In this document: positions 29,912-38,414 of the stretch, piece by piece
Layout: each line of letters opens with the position of its first letter
Numbering within the stretch: the stretch's first letter is position 1
NCBI GenBank assembly: GCA_938014335.1
Contig: CALLRP010000056.1
Location: 1 to 64,000 of the forward strand
Reading direction: 5' to 3'
Origin: an uncultured bacterium
GTDB taxonomy: Bacteria > Hydrogenedentota > Hydrogenedentia > Hydrogenedentales > Hydrogenedentaceae
Length of the DNA stretch: 64,000 nucleotides
Position numbers and translations under genes: made by a program
The notes under the pieces: model-generated
Told to the model about the DNA's origin: nothing
Databases searched by the model: none
Seen by the model: only the letters and a program-made list of their open reading frames with translations

Positions 29912-31900
29912 TTAGTATACAGTTTGCCTCTTTATAGAATACAAACAAATAAACAAAAGAAGAACTGCCGCAATGCGAGCAACTATACCTACACTCAAAC
30001 CGTGTGAAACATGTAAGTACACCCTATTGGTTTCTACTACATTAAAATCATCCGATACTTGACACCAGTACCAACCTGTATCTTCAATAGAGAATTCTTC
30101 AAAATAAAGTTCTTGCCCTAATGCATTAGAAATTATTGTTGGGCTGGAGCAGAGATAATCTTGACAATGATACCATTCATAATTAACATTTCCATGAGAA
30201 CCCTGGATATGAACAACAAAAGTATGGCTTTCACCTACAACTTTGTGAATATAAGTTTCTCCTTCTATCCATGCCATCAATTCAGATTCTCCTTCTTCAA
30301 CTCCCTCTCCTTCACTTGTTCCCTCTTCTATTCCTTCTACTGTGCCTTCCCCTTCATATACACCTTCTATAATCCCATCTGGATTCCCCTCTGTAGTCCC
30401 TTCATTATTTCCATCTACACTTCCCTCTGCTACACCTTCTCCTTCAATTATACCTTCGATATTACCTTCTATTTCTCCTTCCGTAATTCCTTCCCCTTCT
30501 GCTATACCTTCTGGTTCTCCTTCCCAAAAACCCTCTCCTTCTATAACGCCCTCAATAGCCCCTTCTCCTTCTGGTTGGCCTTCATTCCATAAAGTAAAAT
30601 ATGCTGTGAAACTTTTATTTTCAGTAATATTCATATCTATCCTACTGGGTGACAATACCCCATCAGACCATTGATTAAATATATATCCACTATTCGGAAC
30701 TGCAATAACTTCTGTTCCATTATTTCCTCTCATTATATTCTGGGTAGTCTCCCCAGAAATACTTCCTCCTGTATCTGCGGTATAAGTTACAGTAAAAACA
30801 GGTGGTTTTTTTAATTTTGCAATATTGTAACTTAACTTTCCACCCGCAGTATAAAAACTACCCCCAACATATAAATTGCCATTAATATCAAGAAATAATG
30901 TCTTTACTTGTTCACTCATTCCTGTAATTCCATTTGTAATTGACTTCCAACTCCCTTGATACCACCAAGCCAAATGATTTGGTCCTATCCCATTTCCTGT
31001 ATAATTGAATATTCCTCCCATGAAAATTGAATCCACTGTCACGGGGAGAATAACATTTACTCTGCCATTTACCCCCAAATCTAATGCACTCCAGGAATAA
31101 CCATCCCAGACAGCAATTTTGTTAACATTTATACCCCCAGCAAGATTAAAATCGCCACCCACATATAATTTGCCATCCGGAGTGATAGCAAGTGCGTATA
31201 CATCGCTATTTACACCCGTTCCTAAAGAAGACCAATTTGTGCCGTCCCATTTCGCTATGTTATTAGCATACACAGAACCGGCTGAACTAAATTTTCCGCC
31301 GGCGTAAATATTTCCGTTACTATCTGCAACCATTGCACTCACATAGTCACCTGTACTTCCTATACCTAAATTTGGCTCTATCCAGGTTGAGCCATTCCAG
31401 TATGCGATACGATTTATAGGTGTGCTACCCGATTGGGTAAATTTCCCGCCCACATACAACACATTGTCGCCGGATATACTCATCGTATACACCCCATCAT
31501 TAAATCCTGCCCCCATGGCACTCCAATTACTTCCACTCCACTGGGCAATTCGATTTCTTTGATTACCTCCGGAATAAGTAAATGAACCACAAGCGAAAAG
31601 TACTCCATTTTGATTTATACATAATTTTTCTACAGGACCATTAAATCCTTGTCCCATTGCTTGCCATTGAGTTCCATCCCATCGAGCTACTCGATTGGCA
31701 CTTACTCCATTAATATTTGTAAAAGCACCTCCACAATATAAATAATTAGAATCTTTTATAACTGAAGTTATAATGCCATCTGTCCAATTAGGACTAAGTA
31801 CTTCCCAATCATCATCAATATAAGTTTCTGAATATAGAGAAGAAGAAAATATAATTACAGCAAAGGAAAAAACTACTTGTACAAGAAATAGCCCTCGCAT
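29912..31900 (-). CDS. Secreted repeat protein: beta-propeller repeats, InlB-like repeat, EG-rich linker, Ig-like domain, C-terminal anchor
   Basis: A 662-residue surface protein. Residues 1-24 are a signal peptide. Residues about 30-365 contain seven or so ~45-residue repeats of the form FTxxGGxxxNxIAxWDGxxWxxMGxG, a blade-like pattern. Next comes a bacterial InlB-type repeat (GGSISGETTQN...GYIFNQWSDG...FTAYF). Residues about 437-540 are an EG-rich linker (EGEG, EGIIEGEG and so on). An Ig-like domain follows (NVNYEWYHCQDY...DTGWYWCQVSDD), and then a C-terminal helix with a basic tail (VARIAAVLLLFICLYSIKRQ) resembling a cell-envelope sorting signal. GAAAGGAAAG precedes the ATG. Likely displayed on the cell surface and involved in adhesion or substrate capture; this is inference. 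EG-rich linkers of this kind are the main taxonomic hint in the window. Confidence 0.8.
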   Translation of the reverse strand: MRGLFLVQVVFSFAVIIFSSSLYSETYIDDDWEVLSPNWTDGIITSVIKDSNYLYCGGAFTNINGVSANRVARWDGTQWQAMGQGFNGPVEKLCINQNGVLFACGSFTYSGGNQRNRIAQWSGSNWSAMGAGFNDGVYTMSISGDNVLYVGGKFTQSGSTPINRIAYWNGSTWIEPNLGIGSTGDYVSAMVADSNGNIYAGGKFSSAGSVYANNIAKWDGTNWSSLGTGVNSDVYALAITPDGKLYVGGDFNLAGGINVNKIAVWDGYSWSALDLGVNGRVNVILPVTVDSIFMGGIFNYTGNGIGPNHLAWWYQGSWKSITNGITGMSEQVKTLFLDINGNLYVGGSFYTAGGKLSYNIAKLKKPPVFTVTYTADTGGSISGETTQNIMRGNNGTEVIAVPNSGYIFNQWSDGVLSPSRIDMNITENKSFTAYFTLWNEGQPEGEGAIEGVIEGEGFWEGEPEGIAEGEGITEGEIEGNIEGIIEGEGVAEGSVDGNNEGTTEGNPDGIIEGVYEGEGTVEGIEEGTSEGEGVEEGESELMAWIEGETYIHKVVGESHTFVVHIQGSHGNVNYEWYHCQDYLCSSPTIISNALGQELYFEEFSIEDTGWYWCQVSDDFNVVETNRVYLHVSHGLSVGIVARIAAVLLLFICLYSIKRQTVY
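30280..30590 (-). repeat. Degenerate EG/EGE-coding tandem repeat inside the surface protein
   Basis: About 310 bp of short repeats built on the motif CCTTCTCCTTC (plus strand), encoding Glu-Gly units such as EGEG, EGIIEGEG and EGNIEG. Synonymous and conservative variation between units shows the array is old rather than a recent slippage product. The opposite strand has an open frame rich in Pro and Ser that is a by-product of this composition. Confidence 0.8.
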
Positions 31901-32002
31901 CTACTTTCCTTTCGCTTTTTTATAATGTTTTATGATTTATTTTTATTTAATTTTATATATTATAGGAAAATACTATAAAAATTTTTCCAATTTATCTTTA
32001 TC

Positions 32003-32941
32003 CTATTTTTTCTTTTCTATTCTTTTTTCCCAATACTCTTCTAATTTTTTTCTTTCTTTCCATCGGCGATGGACCCAGAGCCATTGGTCGGGATGTTTGC
32101 GAATTATATCTTCTATTACATTCTGACAAATCTGAGTATTTTTTAATATATCTTCTTGCAGATTTCCTGTACTTACCAAAGAAAGAGAAGGGAATATCTC
32201 AAGAAGAAATGTCCCATCATCTTTTCTTACCATTGCCACAGGATGAACTGGAACTTTAGTGCGAGCATATAAAAAGGCAGGTCCAATGGTTGCCCAGCAG
32301 GGTTTGCCAAAAAATTCCACAGGGGCTCCATTATTTCGTGGAGATTGATCTATGAGTATTCCCACAAACCAACCTTCTTTTAGCAATTGAACAATTTCAT
32401 TCGCAGAATGGTCTTTGGGAATTGTTTTTATTTTGGCTCTTGTGCGAATATTATCGATATATTGGTTCAACTTGGGGTCATCAAACTCACGAATAATCTC
32501 TGCAACAGGATAACCGTGACTACACATTAATGAGGCCATCATTTCCCAATTGCCTAAATGGGCACTGATAAATAATGCTCCTTGTTTGTTTTTTCGATAT
32601 TCTTCTATATACTCAATACCTTTATATGAAGCAACACCTTCATATTTATTTTCTGCCAAAGTGGGAAGATGTGGAAATTCAAATGCTACAAGGAACATAT
32701 TTTTCGTAGCATTCCATAATACCCTTTTTTTCTTATCCTTAGTTAATTTTTCACCAAAAGCATATTCGATATGTTTATATCCATCTTTTCTGATCCTTGG
32801 ATAAAAATAATAACACAAAAAGGCAAAAAGAATAGCCATTTTACGAGATAGATAAAGAGGTATTTTCCTAATTAAGTTAAGTAGTAATATTGCAATAAAG
32901 GAAATTATTTTTTGTTTGACTCTTTTTATTTTTTTACTCAT
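32003..32941 (-). CDS. LpxL/HtrB-type lysophospholipid (lipid A) acyltransferase
   Basis: A 312-residue inner-membrane acyltransferase. An N-terminal hydrophobic anchor (FIAILLLNLIRKIPLYL) is followed by the catalytic H-x4-E motif in ISAHLGNWEM (about residues 126-132). Further family blocks are VGILIDQSPRNNGAPVEFFGKP and KHPDQWLWVHRRWKER. The family adds secondary acyl chains to lipid A, so its presence points to an LPS-type outer membrane. It starts 2 bp after the stop of the beta-CASP nuclease gene upstream, indicating co-transcription. Which acyl position it modifies cannot be told. Confidence 0.87.
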   Translation of the reverse strand: MSKKIKRVKQKIISFIAILLLNLIRKIPLYLSRKMAILFAFLCYYFYPRIRKDGYKHIEYAFGEKLTKDKKKRVLWNATKNMFLVAFEFPHLPTLAENKYEGVASYKGIEYIEEYRKNKQGALFISAHLGNWEMMASLMCSHGYPVAEIIREFDDPKLNQYIDNIRTRAKIKTIPKDHSANEIVQLLKEGWFVGILIDQSPRNNGAPVEFFGKPCWATIGPAFLYARTKVPVHPVAMVRKDDGTFLLEIFPSLSLVSTGNLQEDILKNTQICQNVIEDIIRKHPDQWLWVHRRWKERKKLEEYWEKRIEKKK

Positions 32942-32943
32942 TT

Positions 32944-34317
32944 CTATATTTCGAAAGTAAGTTTTTCACCATTTGGTGGGATGAAACAATTTGCTCTGGA
33001 ATTAACATTTTCTCGCATCCAATCAAGAGCAGGCGGATCTCCATGAACAAGAATCACATTTTTTGGATTTAGTTCCTTAATTAACTTTAAGAGAGCAGTT
33101 CGATATGCATGTCCACTGAAGTGGAACCTTCCTATATTTTTATGCTTAATTTTTACGGGTTGTGCATCTAATTGAAACTGTAATTCATCTCCCGTCTTAG
33201 AGGTCAATAGTTTGTATCCTAATGTGTCGGGATCTACATAACCTACAAAAAAGATACCATGATGTTTTGTTTGTACCATTTCTTGGGCTATTAAAGCGGA
33301 AGGGGTATTTTCTATCATCATTCCCGAAGTTGCAATAATAATTCCAGGGACAGAAAGTAATTGTTTCATTATTTCTGGTTGCCATATATTCCCTAATTTC
33401 CGAAAGCGATTGAGTGGTCTTAATTGACTTTTTTCATCAAGATATTCTCGAAATTGTTCATAAATATCATAAATGGCTCTACCCAAACCTGAGATATAAA
33501 TAGGGACTTTTAATAAGATACCTTCCTCTTGTAAGCGTGCAAGTACATTGGCTATTTCTTGTGTGCGTCCCAATGCAAAGGTGGGGATTAAAACGACTCC
33601 TTCTTGTTCCAAAACATAATTAATAGATTCAGCAAGCCGTAAAGATTCATCTTCATACGAATTGACTTTATTCTCATCCATAGCCCCCTGAGTACTTTCT
33701 ATAATCATCGTATCCACTTCATCTAACCAATTAAAAGGTTGATAGGGACCTAATAACTCCTGATTACTCGCACTAATATCCCCGGTATACAGTATTTTAT
33801 AATCGTCTAATTCTAATAAAATACTTCCACTTCCTAAAACATGACCTGCTGGATTGAAGAGGGCTCTAAACATACTTTTATTACTAATATCAAAATAATT
33901 GTTGTAAAGATGTGCTCGTGTAATATCCATCAAATTTTCCACATCTTCATGCTGGTATAAAGGATAATCAAAAATATTTCGCTCTTTCCTCAATGTATTC
34001 ATAACCACAACACTATTGTGCAACATCCGTTCCATAACTCGCAGGGTAGGTAAAGTGGCGTGCACCTTAAAATGAGGGAATAATTGGGTCAAATAAGGCA
34101 GGGCACCACAGTGGTCCACATGACCATGTGTAACTAAAACAGCATCAGGAAATGATTCCATCAAATCAAAAGAAGGTAATGAATCAAAGCCTTCTTTCTT
34201 AGGGTGAATTCCACAATCTAATAAGAGGTGTTCTTGAGCATAAGAAATTTCATAACAGTTAGCTCCTATTTCTCCACCCCCTCCCAAAACTTTAAAGTGT
34301 ATACACCTTTTTGTCAT
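32944..34317 (-). CDS. Metallo-beta-lactamase/beta-CASP RNA exonuclease family protein
   Basis: A 457-residue cytosolic nuclease of the beta-CASP group. The metal site is HGHVDH at residues 64-69. Other motifs are GHVLGSGSILLEL, YTGDIS, the beta-CASP block with IIATSGMM, FSGHAYR and the final VHGDPPALDWM. Family members include YSH1/CPSF73-like and RNase J-related RNA processors; the architecture here, without a long C-terminal dimer domain, matches the CPSF-like bacterial type. Endo- versus exonuclease activity is not predictable by eye. It is followed by the lipid A acyltransferase gene with 2 bp between them. Confidence 0.87.
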   Translation of the reverse strand: MTKRCIHFKVLGGGGEIGANCYEISYAQEHLLLDCGIHPKKEGFDSLPSFDLMESFPDAVLVTHGHVDHCGALPYLTQLFPHFKVHATLPTLRVMERMLHNSVVVMNTLRKERNIFDYPLYQHEDVENLMDITRAHLYNNYFDISNKSMFRALFNPAGHVLGSGSILLELDDYKILYTGDISASNQELLGPYQPFNWLDEVDTMIIESTQGAMDENKVNSYEDESLRLAESINYVLEQEGVVLIPTFALGRTQEIANVLARLQEEGILLKVPIYISGLGRAIYDIYEQFREYLDEKSQLRPLNRFRKLGNIWQPEIMKQLLSVPGIIIATSGMMIENTPSALIAQEMVQTKHHGIFFVGYVDPDTLGYKLLTSKTGDELQFQLDAQPVKIKHKNIGRFHFSGHAYRTALLKLIKELNPKNVILVHGDPPALDWMRENVNSRANCFIPPNGEKLTFEI

Positions 34318-34440
34318 ATTTTTGTTTTACTTTCTGTCCTAATGATATGGATAAAGTCAAATTTTTACTTCGTATTTGTTTTGTATTTTAGTATAATAAA
34401 ACTGCCATTATTTTATCACCATTATATTTAAGGAAAATAT

Positions 34441-37092
34441 ATGGGTTTAGAAAAAAACAGACTTAGGGAAATGTTTAGAGATAATAAACCCTGGCAGGAA
34501 TGGGGACCCTATTTGCCGGAACGCCAATGGGGGACCGTTCGTGAATGTTTTGCCCCGCCTGAAAAGGCATGGGAATATACCACATTTGAAACGGCCAAAA
34601 CACATAATTATTTATGTGGAGATGATGGAATATTTGGTTGGTGTGATAGTAAGGGAAAGTTATGTTTTGCGCTCAGTTTCTGGAATGGTTCGGATCCTTT
34701 CTTGAAGGAAAGATTCTACGGATTAAATGCTCTTGAAGGGAACCACGCAGAAGATGTTAAAGAATATTACTACTATTTGGATGCTGTGCCCAGTTATGCT
34801 TATGCAAAAGCACTGTATCGCTACCCATGTGATATCTTTCCTTATGAAAAATTACTCGTCGAAAATAAATCCCGTAGCTGTTTTGACCCCGAATTCGATC
34901 TTTTGGATACAGGGGTTTTAGATAATTCTCGATTTTTCGATATAGAAGTGGAATTTGCAAAAGGAAGCCCGAAAGATATTGCAATACGAATAACCGCGTG
35001 GAATAGAAGCCATGAAATAAAACCATTACATATTATCCCTCAATTCTGGTTTCGTAATACATGGCAATGGGCATCCCTAATTGGACAAATAGAGAGAAAA
35101 CCTCAAATTTATGGAGCAGGAACAAATCACATCGTTTTCGCAGATGGAAAATTAGGTGAATACCGCTTAGAAACGGGTGAAGGAGACGGTAAGGTAATCC
35201 CCACATTACTTTTTACAGAAAATGAAGCTCACATTGTAGGTTCGTATGATAAACGAGATTCCCCAAAATACTCTCGTGATGCTTTTACACAGAGAATTAT
35301 TTATAACAACCCAGAATATATCTCTAAAGAAAATAAAGGAACTCGTGTTGGAATATGGTATTCCTTTCAAATTAAACCTCAATCTAAAGTTTCTCTCCAA
35401 TTAAGATTTTCCGCTATTTCTGAAATTCCTCCGGAGCCTACAGGTGAAACTTGCGACATACTTATCGAACAACGGAAGAAAGAAGCGGATGAATTTTACA
35501 ATGAAATTCTTCCCAAAGATACTACTCCTTCTGAAAAAAATATGATGAGACAAGCCTATGCAGGATTGTTATGGTCAAAAATTCATTATGGATTATCGGT
35601 GAGAGATTGGTTAAATGTCTCACATCATTTGAGCAATTTGACATCACATAAAAGTTTTGAAAATTGGAAACACTTGAATGCAGATGATATTTTATCCATT
35701 CCCGATAAATGGGAATATCCTTGGTTTGCTTCATGGGACATTCCTTTTATTATCTTGTCTATGTTTCGTATTGACCCTATTTTTACTATAAAACAATTAA
35801 ATACTTTTCTTTCACCAAAATATCAAAGTCCCACCGGGCAAATCCCTTCCTCCGAATGGGACTTTTCTGCCATTAATCCTCCTGTAATGGCATGGGGCGT
35901 AAATAAGATTCTTCAAAAAATGGAAGAAATAAAGTTAGATGTCCCTAAAGAAGAGCTTTACTCTTTGTTCTTAATCGAAACTTTTTGTAGTCTTTATACA
36001 AATCTGACATGGTGGACAAATTTAAAAGACAAAGAGGGGAAAACATTACTTAACAAAGGATTGATTGGGTTAGATAATTTTTCAATTTTAGAGAAAGTAT
36101 CTGATAACTCAGCAAACAACGAGGAATCTATTGCTATCTTTTGGACACCTTTCTTTGTCGGGAATCTCCTTGAATTAGCATGCAAGATTTCTATAATGTT
36201 TCCCTATTTTGAGAAAATTGCCATTCGTCTTGTACATCACTTTGTAAAATCAATAGAAATTCTCCAAAGTAATGATTTCCCTTCTTTCTGGCATGAAAAA
36301 GATTCTTTCTTCTATCCTATTTTAAGTGTTGAAGGGGAAAAAACACAATATCCAATTCGTTCTTTCTCCGGACTGATTCCACTTTTCGGAATAGTTCGCC
36401 TACCCGTATATGCACTACCAGAACTTTTATTAGAACTGGAAAGACTTATTCAGTCAAAATCCATTCCAAATGATTTTTACAAAAGATATACTGATACCAA
36501 TACAGGAGAAAAATACATATTTTTATCTTGCATCACCGAACAACAAAGAAATGATTTATTAAATTATGCATTAGATGAATCCGAATTTCTATCTCCTTTT
36601 GGTCTCCGTTCCTTATCTCGATACCATCGTGAAAAGCCTATCCATATTCACACATCAAGACAGCACATAGAAATAAAATATTGTCCTGGAGAATTAGAAT
36701 CGAAAATGTTTGGTGGAAATACTAACTGGTTTGGTCCTATCTGGTTTCCCTTAAACTATTTATTTTTAGATAGTATGGATAAATTGGGAACAGTATATGG
36801 TGATACAAAGATTACAATTTGCGGACTTAAGAAAGACCTTACTTTCGATGAAATAGCAAAAGAAATAAGACAGCGTATTCAAAGTTTATTTTTACCCAAT
36901 TCCCATGGAGAAATTCCTTCTTTAAGTTCTTTCTCGAGTTTAAAAGATGACCCATTATGGAATAACTATTTTCTCTTTTTTGAATATTTTAATGGAGACA
37001 CGGGAGAGGGAATTGGAGCCAGTCACCAAACAGGCTGGACCGCCCTTATCGCAGAAATCCTACATGAACTACATAAAAACACCTATAAATAA
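34441..37092 (+). CDS. GH63-like glucosidase family protein
   Basis: An 883-residue protein with no signal peptide, so probably cytosolic. The opening (KPWQEWGPYLPERQWGTVRE, then GDDGIFGWCD and LFFALSFWNG-like strands) and the C-terminal alpha/alpha barrel (WFASWDIPF, GQIPSSEWDFSAINPP, NTNWFGPIWFPLNYLFLD, GASHQTGWTALIAEIL) match the GH63 group, which includes mannosyl- and glucosylglycerate hydrolases and processing glucosidases. The substrate is unknown; an osmolyte or storage glycoside is possible. AAGGAAAA precedes the ATG at 34441. Its stop is only 3 bp from the end of the convergent pilT. Confidence 0.75.
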   Translation: MGLEKNRLREMFRDNKPWQEWGPYLPERQWGTVRECFAPPEKAWEYTTFETAKTHNYLCGDDGIFGWCDSKGKLCFALSFWNGSDPFLKERFYGLNALEGNHAEDVKEYYYYLDAVPSYAYAKALYRYPCDIFPYEKLLVENKSRSCFDPEFDLLDTGVLDNSRFFDIEVEFAKGSPKDIAIRITAWNRSHEIKPLHIIPQFWFRNTWQWASLIGQIERKPQIYGAGTNHIVFADGKLGEYRLETGEGDGKVIPTLLFTENEAHIVGSYDKRDSPKYSRDAFTQRIIYNNPEYISKENKGTRVGIWYSFQIKPQSKVSLQLRFSAISEIPPEPTGETCDILIEQRKKEADEFYNEILPKDTTPSEKNMMRQAYAGLLWSKIHYGLSVRDWLNVSHHLSNLTSHKSFENWKHLNADDILSIPDKWEYPWFASWDIPFIILSMFRIDPIFTIKQLNTFLSPKYQSPTGQIPSSEWDFSAINPPVMAWGVNKILQKMEEIKLDVPKEELYSLFLIETFCSLYTNLTWWTNLKDKEGKTLLNKGLIGLDNFSILEKVSDNSANNEESIAIFWTPFFVGNLLELACKISIMFPYFEKIAIRLVHHFVKSIEILQSNDFPSFWHEKDSFFYPILSVEGEKTQYPIRSFSGLIPLFGIVRLPVYALPELLLELERLIQSKSIPNDFYKRYTDTNTGEKYIFLSCITEQQRNDLLNYALDESEFLSPFGLRSLSRYHREKPIHIHTSRQHIEIKYCPGELESKMFGGNTNWFGPIWFPLNYLFLDSMDKLGTVYGDTKITICGLKKDLTFDEIAKEIRQRIQSLFLPNSHGEIPSLSSFSSLKDDPLWNNYFLFFEYFNGDTGEGIGASHQTGWTALIAEILHELHKNTYK

Positions 37093-37095
37093 ATC

Positions 37096-38148
37096 TTATG
37101 ATGTAGCTTCTTTTAACTCGGATGGATTCTTCATATTTGCAATTGCGTCCTCATAGGAAATTAATCCTTGCAAATATAATTCTTTTAAACATCTGTCAAA
37201 TGTTACCATCCCCTCCTTAAAGTTTGTTTCCAACACACTGTATATTTGATAATTCTTCCCTTCTCGAATGAGATTGGAAATAGCATTATTGGATCGCAAT
37301 ATTTCGTATGTTAAAACACGACCTTCTCCATCTTTTCTCGGTAAAAGTCGCTGAGAAATAACTGCCAATAACACCATAGATAATTGGAAACGAATTTGTT
37401 GTTGTTGCCCTGCAGGGAAAACATCAATAATACGATCAATCGTTTGAATAGCATCGTTCGTATGTAAAGTCGCAAAAACAAGATGTCCTGTTTCGGATGC
37501 AGTAAGTGCAGACTGAATCGTTTCGAGATCTCTCATCTCACCAATGAGAATCACATCCGGGGCTTGTCTCAACACATATTTCAAAGCACGAACAAAACTA
37601 AGCGTATCTCCACCTATCTCTCGCTGGTCAACAATACTTTTCTTATGATTGTGTACATATTCTATAGGATCTTCAATAGTTATAATATGACATGCCCGTT
37701 GATTGTTAATAATATCAATGAGTGATGCAAGCGTGGTCGTTTTTCCACTACCCGTAGGACCTGTGACTAAGACCAATCCCTGTCGAGCAAAAGCTAATTC
37801 TTTAATACTTTCAGGCAAACCCAATTCACTCAAAGAGGGTATCTTTTCAGGTATAGGTCTTAACGCAGCCGTTACACACTGTCTCTGGTAATATACATTC
37901 ACACGAAATCTATGTTTTCTGCCCACAGCCAAAGAAAAGTCTAATTCTTTTTCTTGTTTAAATTGTTCTTTTTGTTCTTTTGTAAGAAAACTAAAAATCA
38001 TCTTTTCTGTGGCTTCTGGCGTAAGCGTATCCGTTCTCGTTCGATATAACTGTCCATTTACTCTCAATATAGGTGGTGCCCCAGCACTTATAATAAGGTC
38101 CGATGCTTTCTCCTGTATAACAAGGTCAAATAAATCCTGAATATTCAT
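37096..38148 (-). CDS. pilT: Type IV pilus twitching motility ATPase PilT
   Basis: A 350-residue hexameric ATPase that powers pilus retraction. An N-terminal PAS-like domain (LFDLVIQEKASDLIISAGAPP) is followed by Walker A GPTGSGKTT near 126-134. An Asp-box-like IITIEDPIEYVH, Walker B VILIGEMRD and a His-box GHLVFATLHTN complete the core. The C-terminal SNNAISNLIREGK corresponds to the AIRNLIRE retraction signature, which favours PilT over PilB. AAGGAAA precedes the ATG. No other pilus genes are in the window. Confidence 0.93.
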   Translation of the reverse strand: MNIQDLFDLVIQEKASDLIISAGAPPILRVNGQLYRTRTDTLTPEATEKMIFSFLTKEQKEQFKQEKELDFSLAVGRKHRFRVNVYYQRQCVTAALRPIPEKIPSLSELGLPESIKELAFARQGLVLVTGPTGSGKTTTLASLIDIINNQRACHIITIEDPIEYVHNHKKSIVDQREIGGDTLSFVRALKYVLRQAPDVILIGEMRDLETIQSALTASETGHLVFATLHTNDAIQTIDRIIDVFPAGQQQQIRFQLSMVLLAVISQRLLPRKDGEGRVLTYEILRSNNAISNLIREGKNYQIYSVLETNFKEGMVTFDRCLKELYLQGLISYEDAIANMKNPSELKEATS

Positions 38149-38245
38149 AAAAACATTTCCTTTCTTACCAAATCAATAGATAGATAATAAATTTATAGGG
38201 GGATATTCTTCAAATAATTAATCTAAAACATTTTACATAGTGGGT

Positions 38246-38272
38246 CATTTTTTCCAGTATTAGGAAAAAATG
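38246..38272. promoter_or_regulatory. 10-bp perfect inverted repeat between pilT and flgK
   Basis: CATTTTTTCC at 38246-38255 and GGAAAAAATG at 38263-38272 are perfect inverted repeats with a 7-base spacer. They sit in the 266-bp divergent region between pilT and flgK, about 50 bp upstream of the flgK sigma-28-like promoter and about 100 bp upstream of pilT. It could be a shared operator for the two motility genes. Confidence 0.45.
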
Positions 38273-38322
38273 TTCCTCTCTTTATCCTCTTTATCTTTTA
38301 ATTATGATGCAACTTATAGTAA

Positions 38323-38349
38323 TTAAGTTATTTATTTTTATGCCGATAA
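38323..38349 (+). promoter_or_regulatory. Sigma-28 (FliA)-type promoter for flgK
   Basis: GCCGATAA at 38342-38349 is an exact match to the sigma-28 -10 element. Exactly 11 bases upstream lies TTAAGTTA at 38323-38330, which matches six of eight positions of the -35 consensus TAAAGTTT. Transcription would begin near 38356, giving a leader of about 60 bases before the flgK GTG. This supports a flagellar regulon with FliA outside the window. Confidence 0.75.
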
Positions 38350-38414
38350 TTGGTATAAGAATTGCTATTTTATAACCAAATATTTCGTTATTTGTTTTCA
38401 ATAAGGAGAAATTT

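Noticed and set aside
30161..30674. Two Pro/Ser-rich open frames on the plus strand
   Set aside because: They are the antisense of the EG-coding repeats; the repeat composition removes stops on the opposite strand. No ribosome binding site or signal is present.
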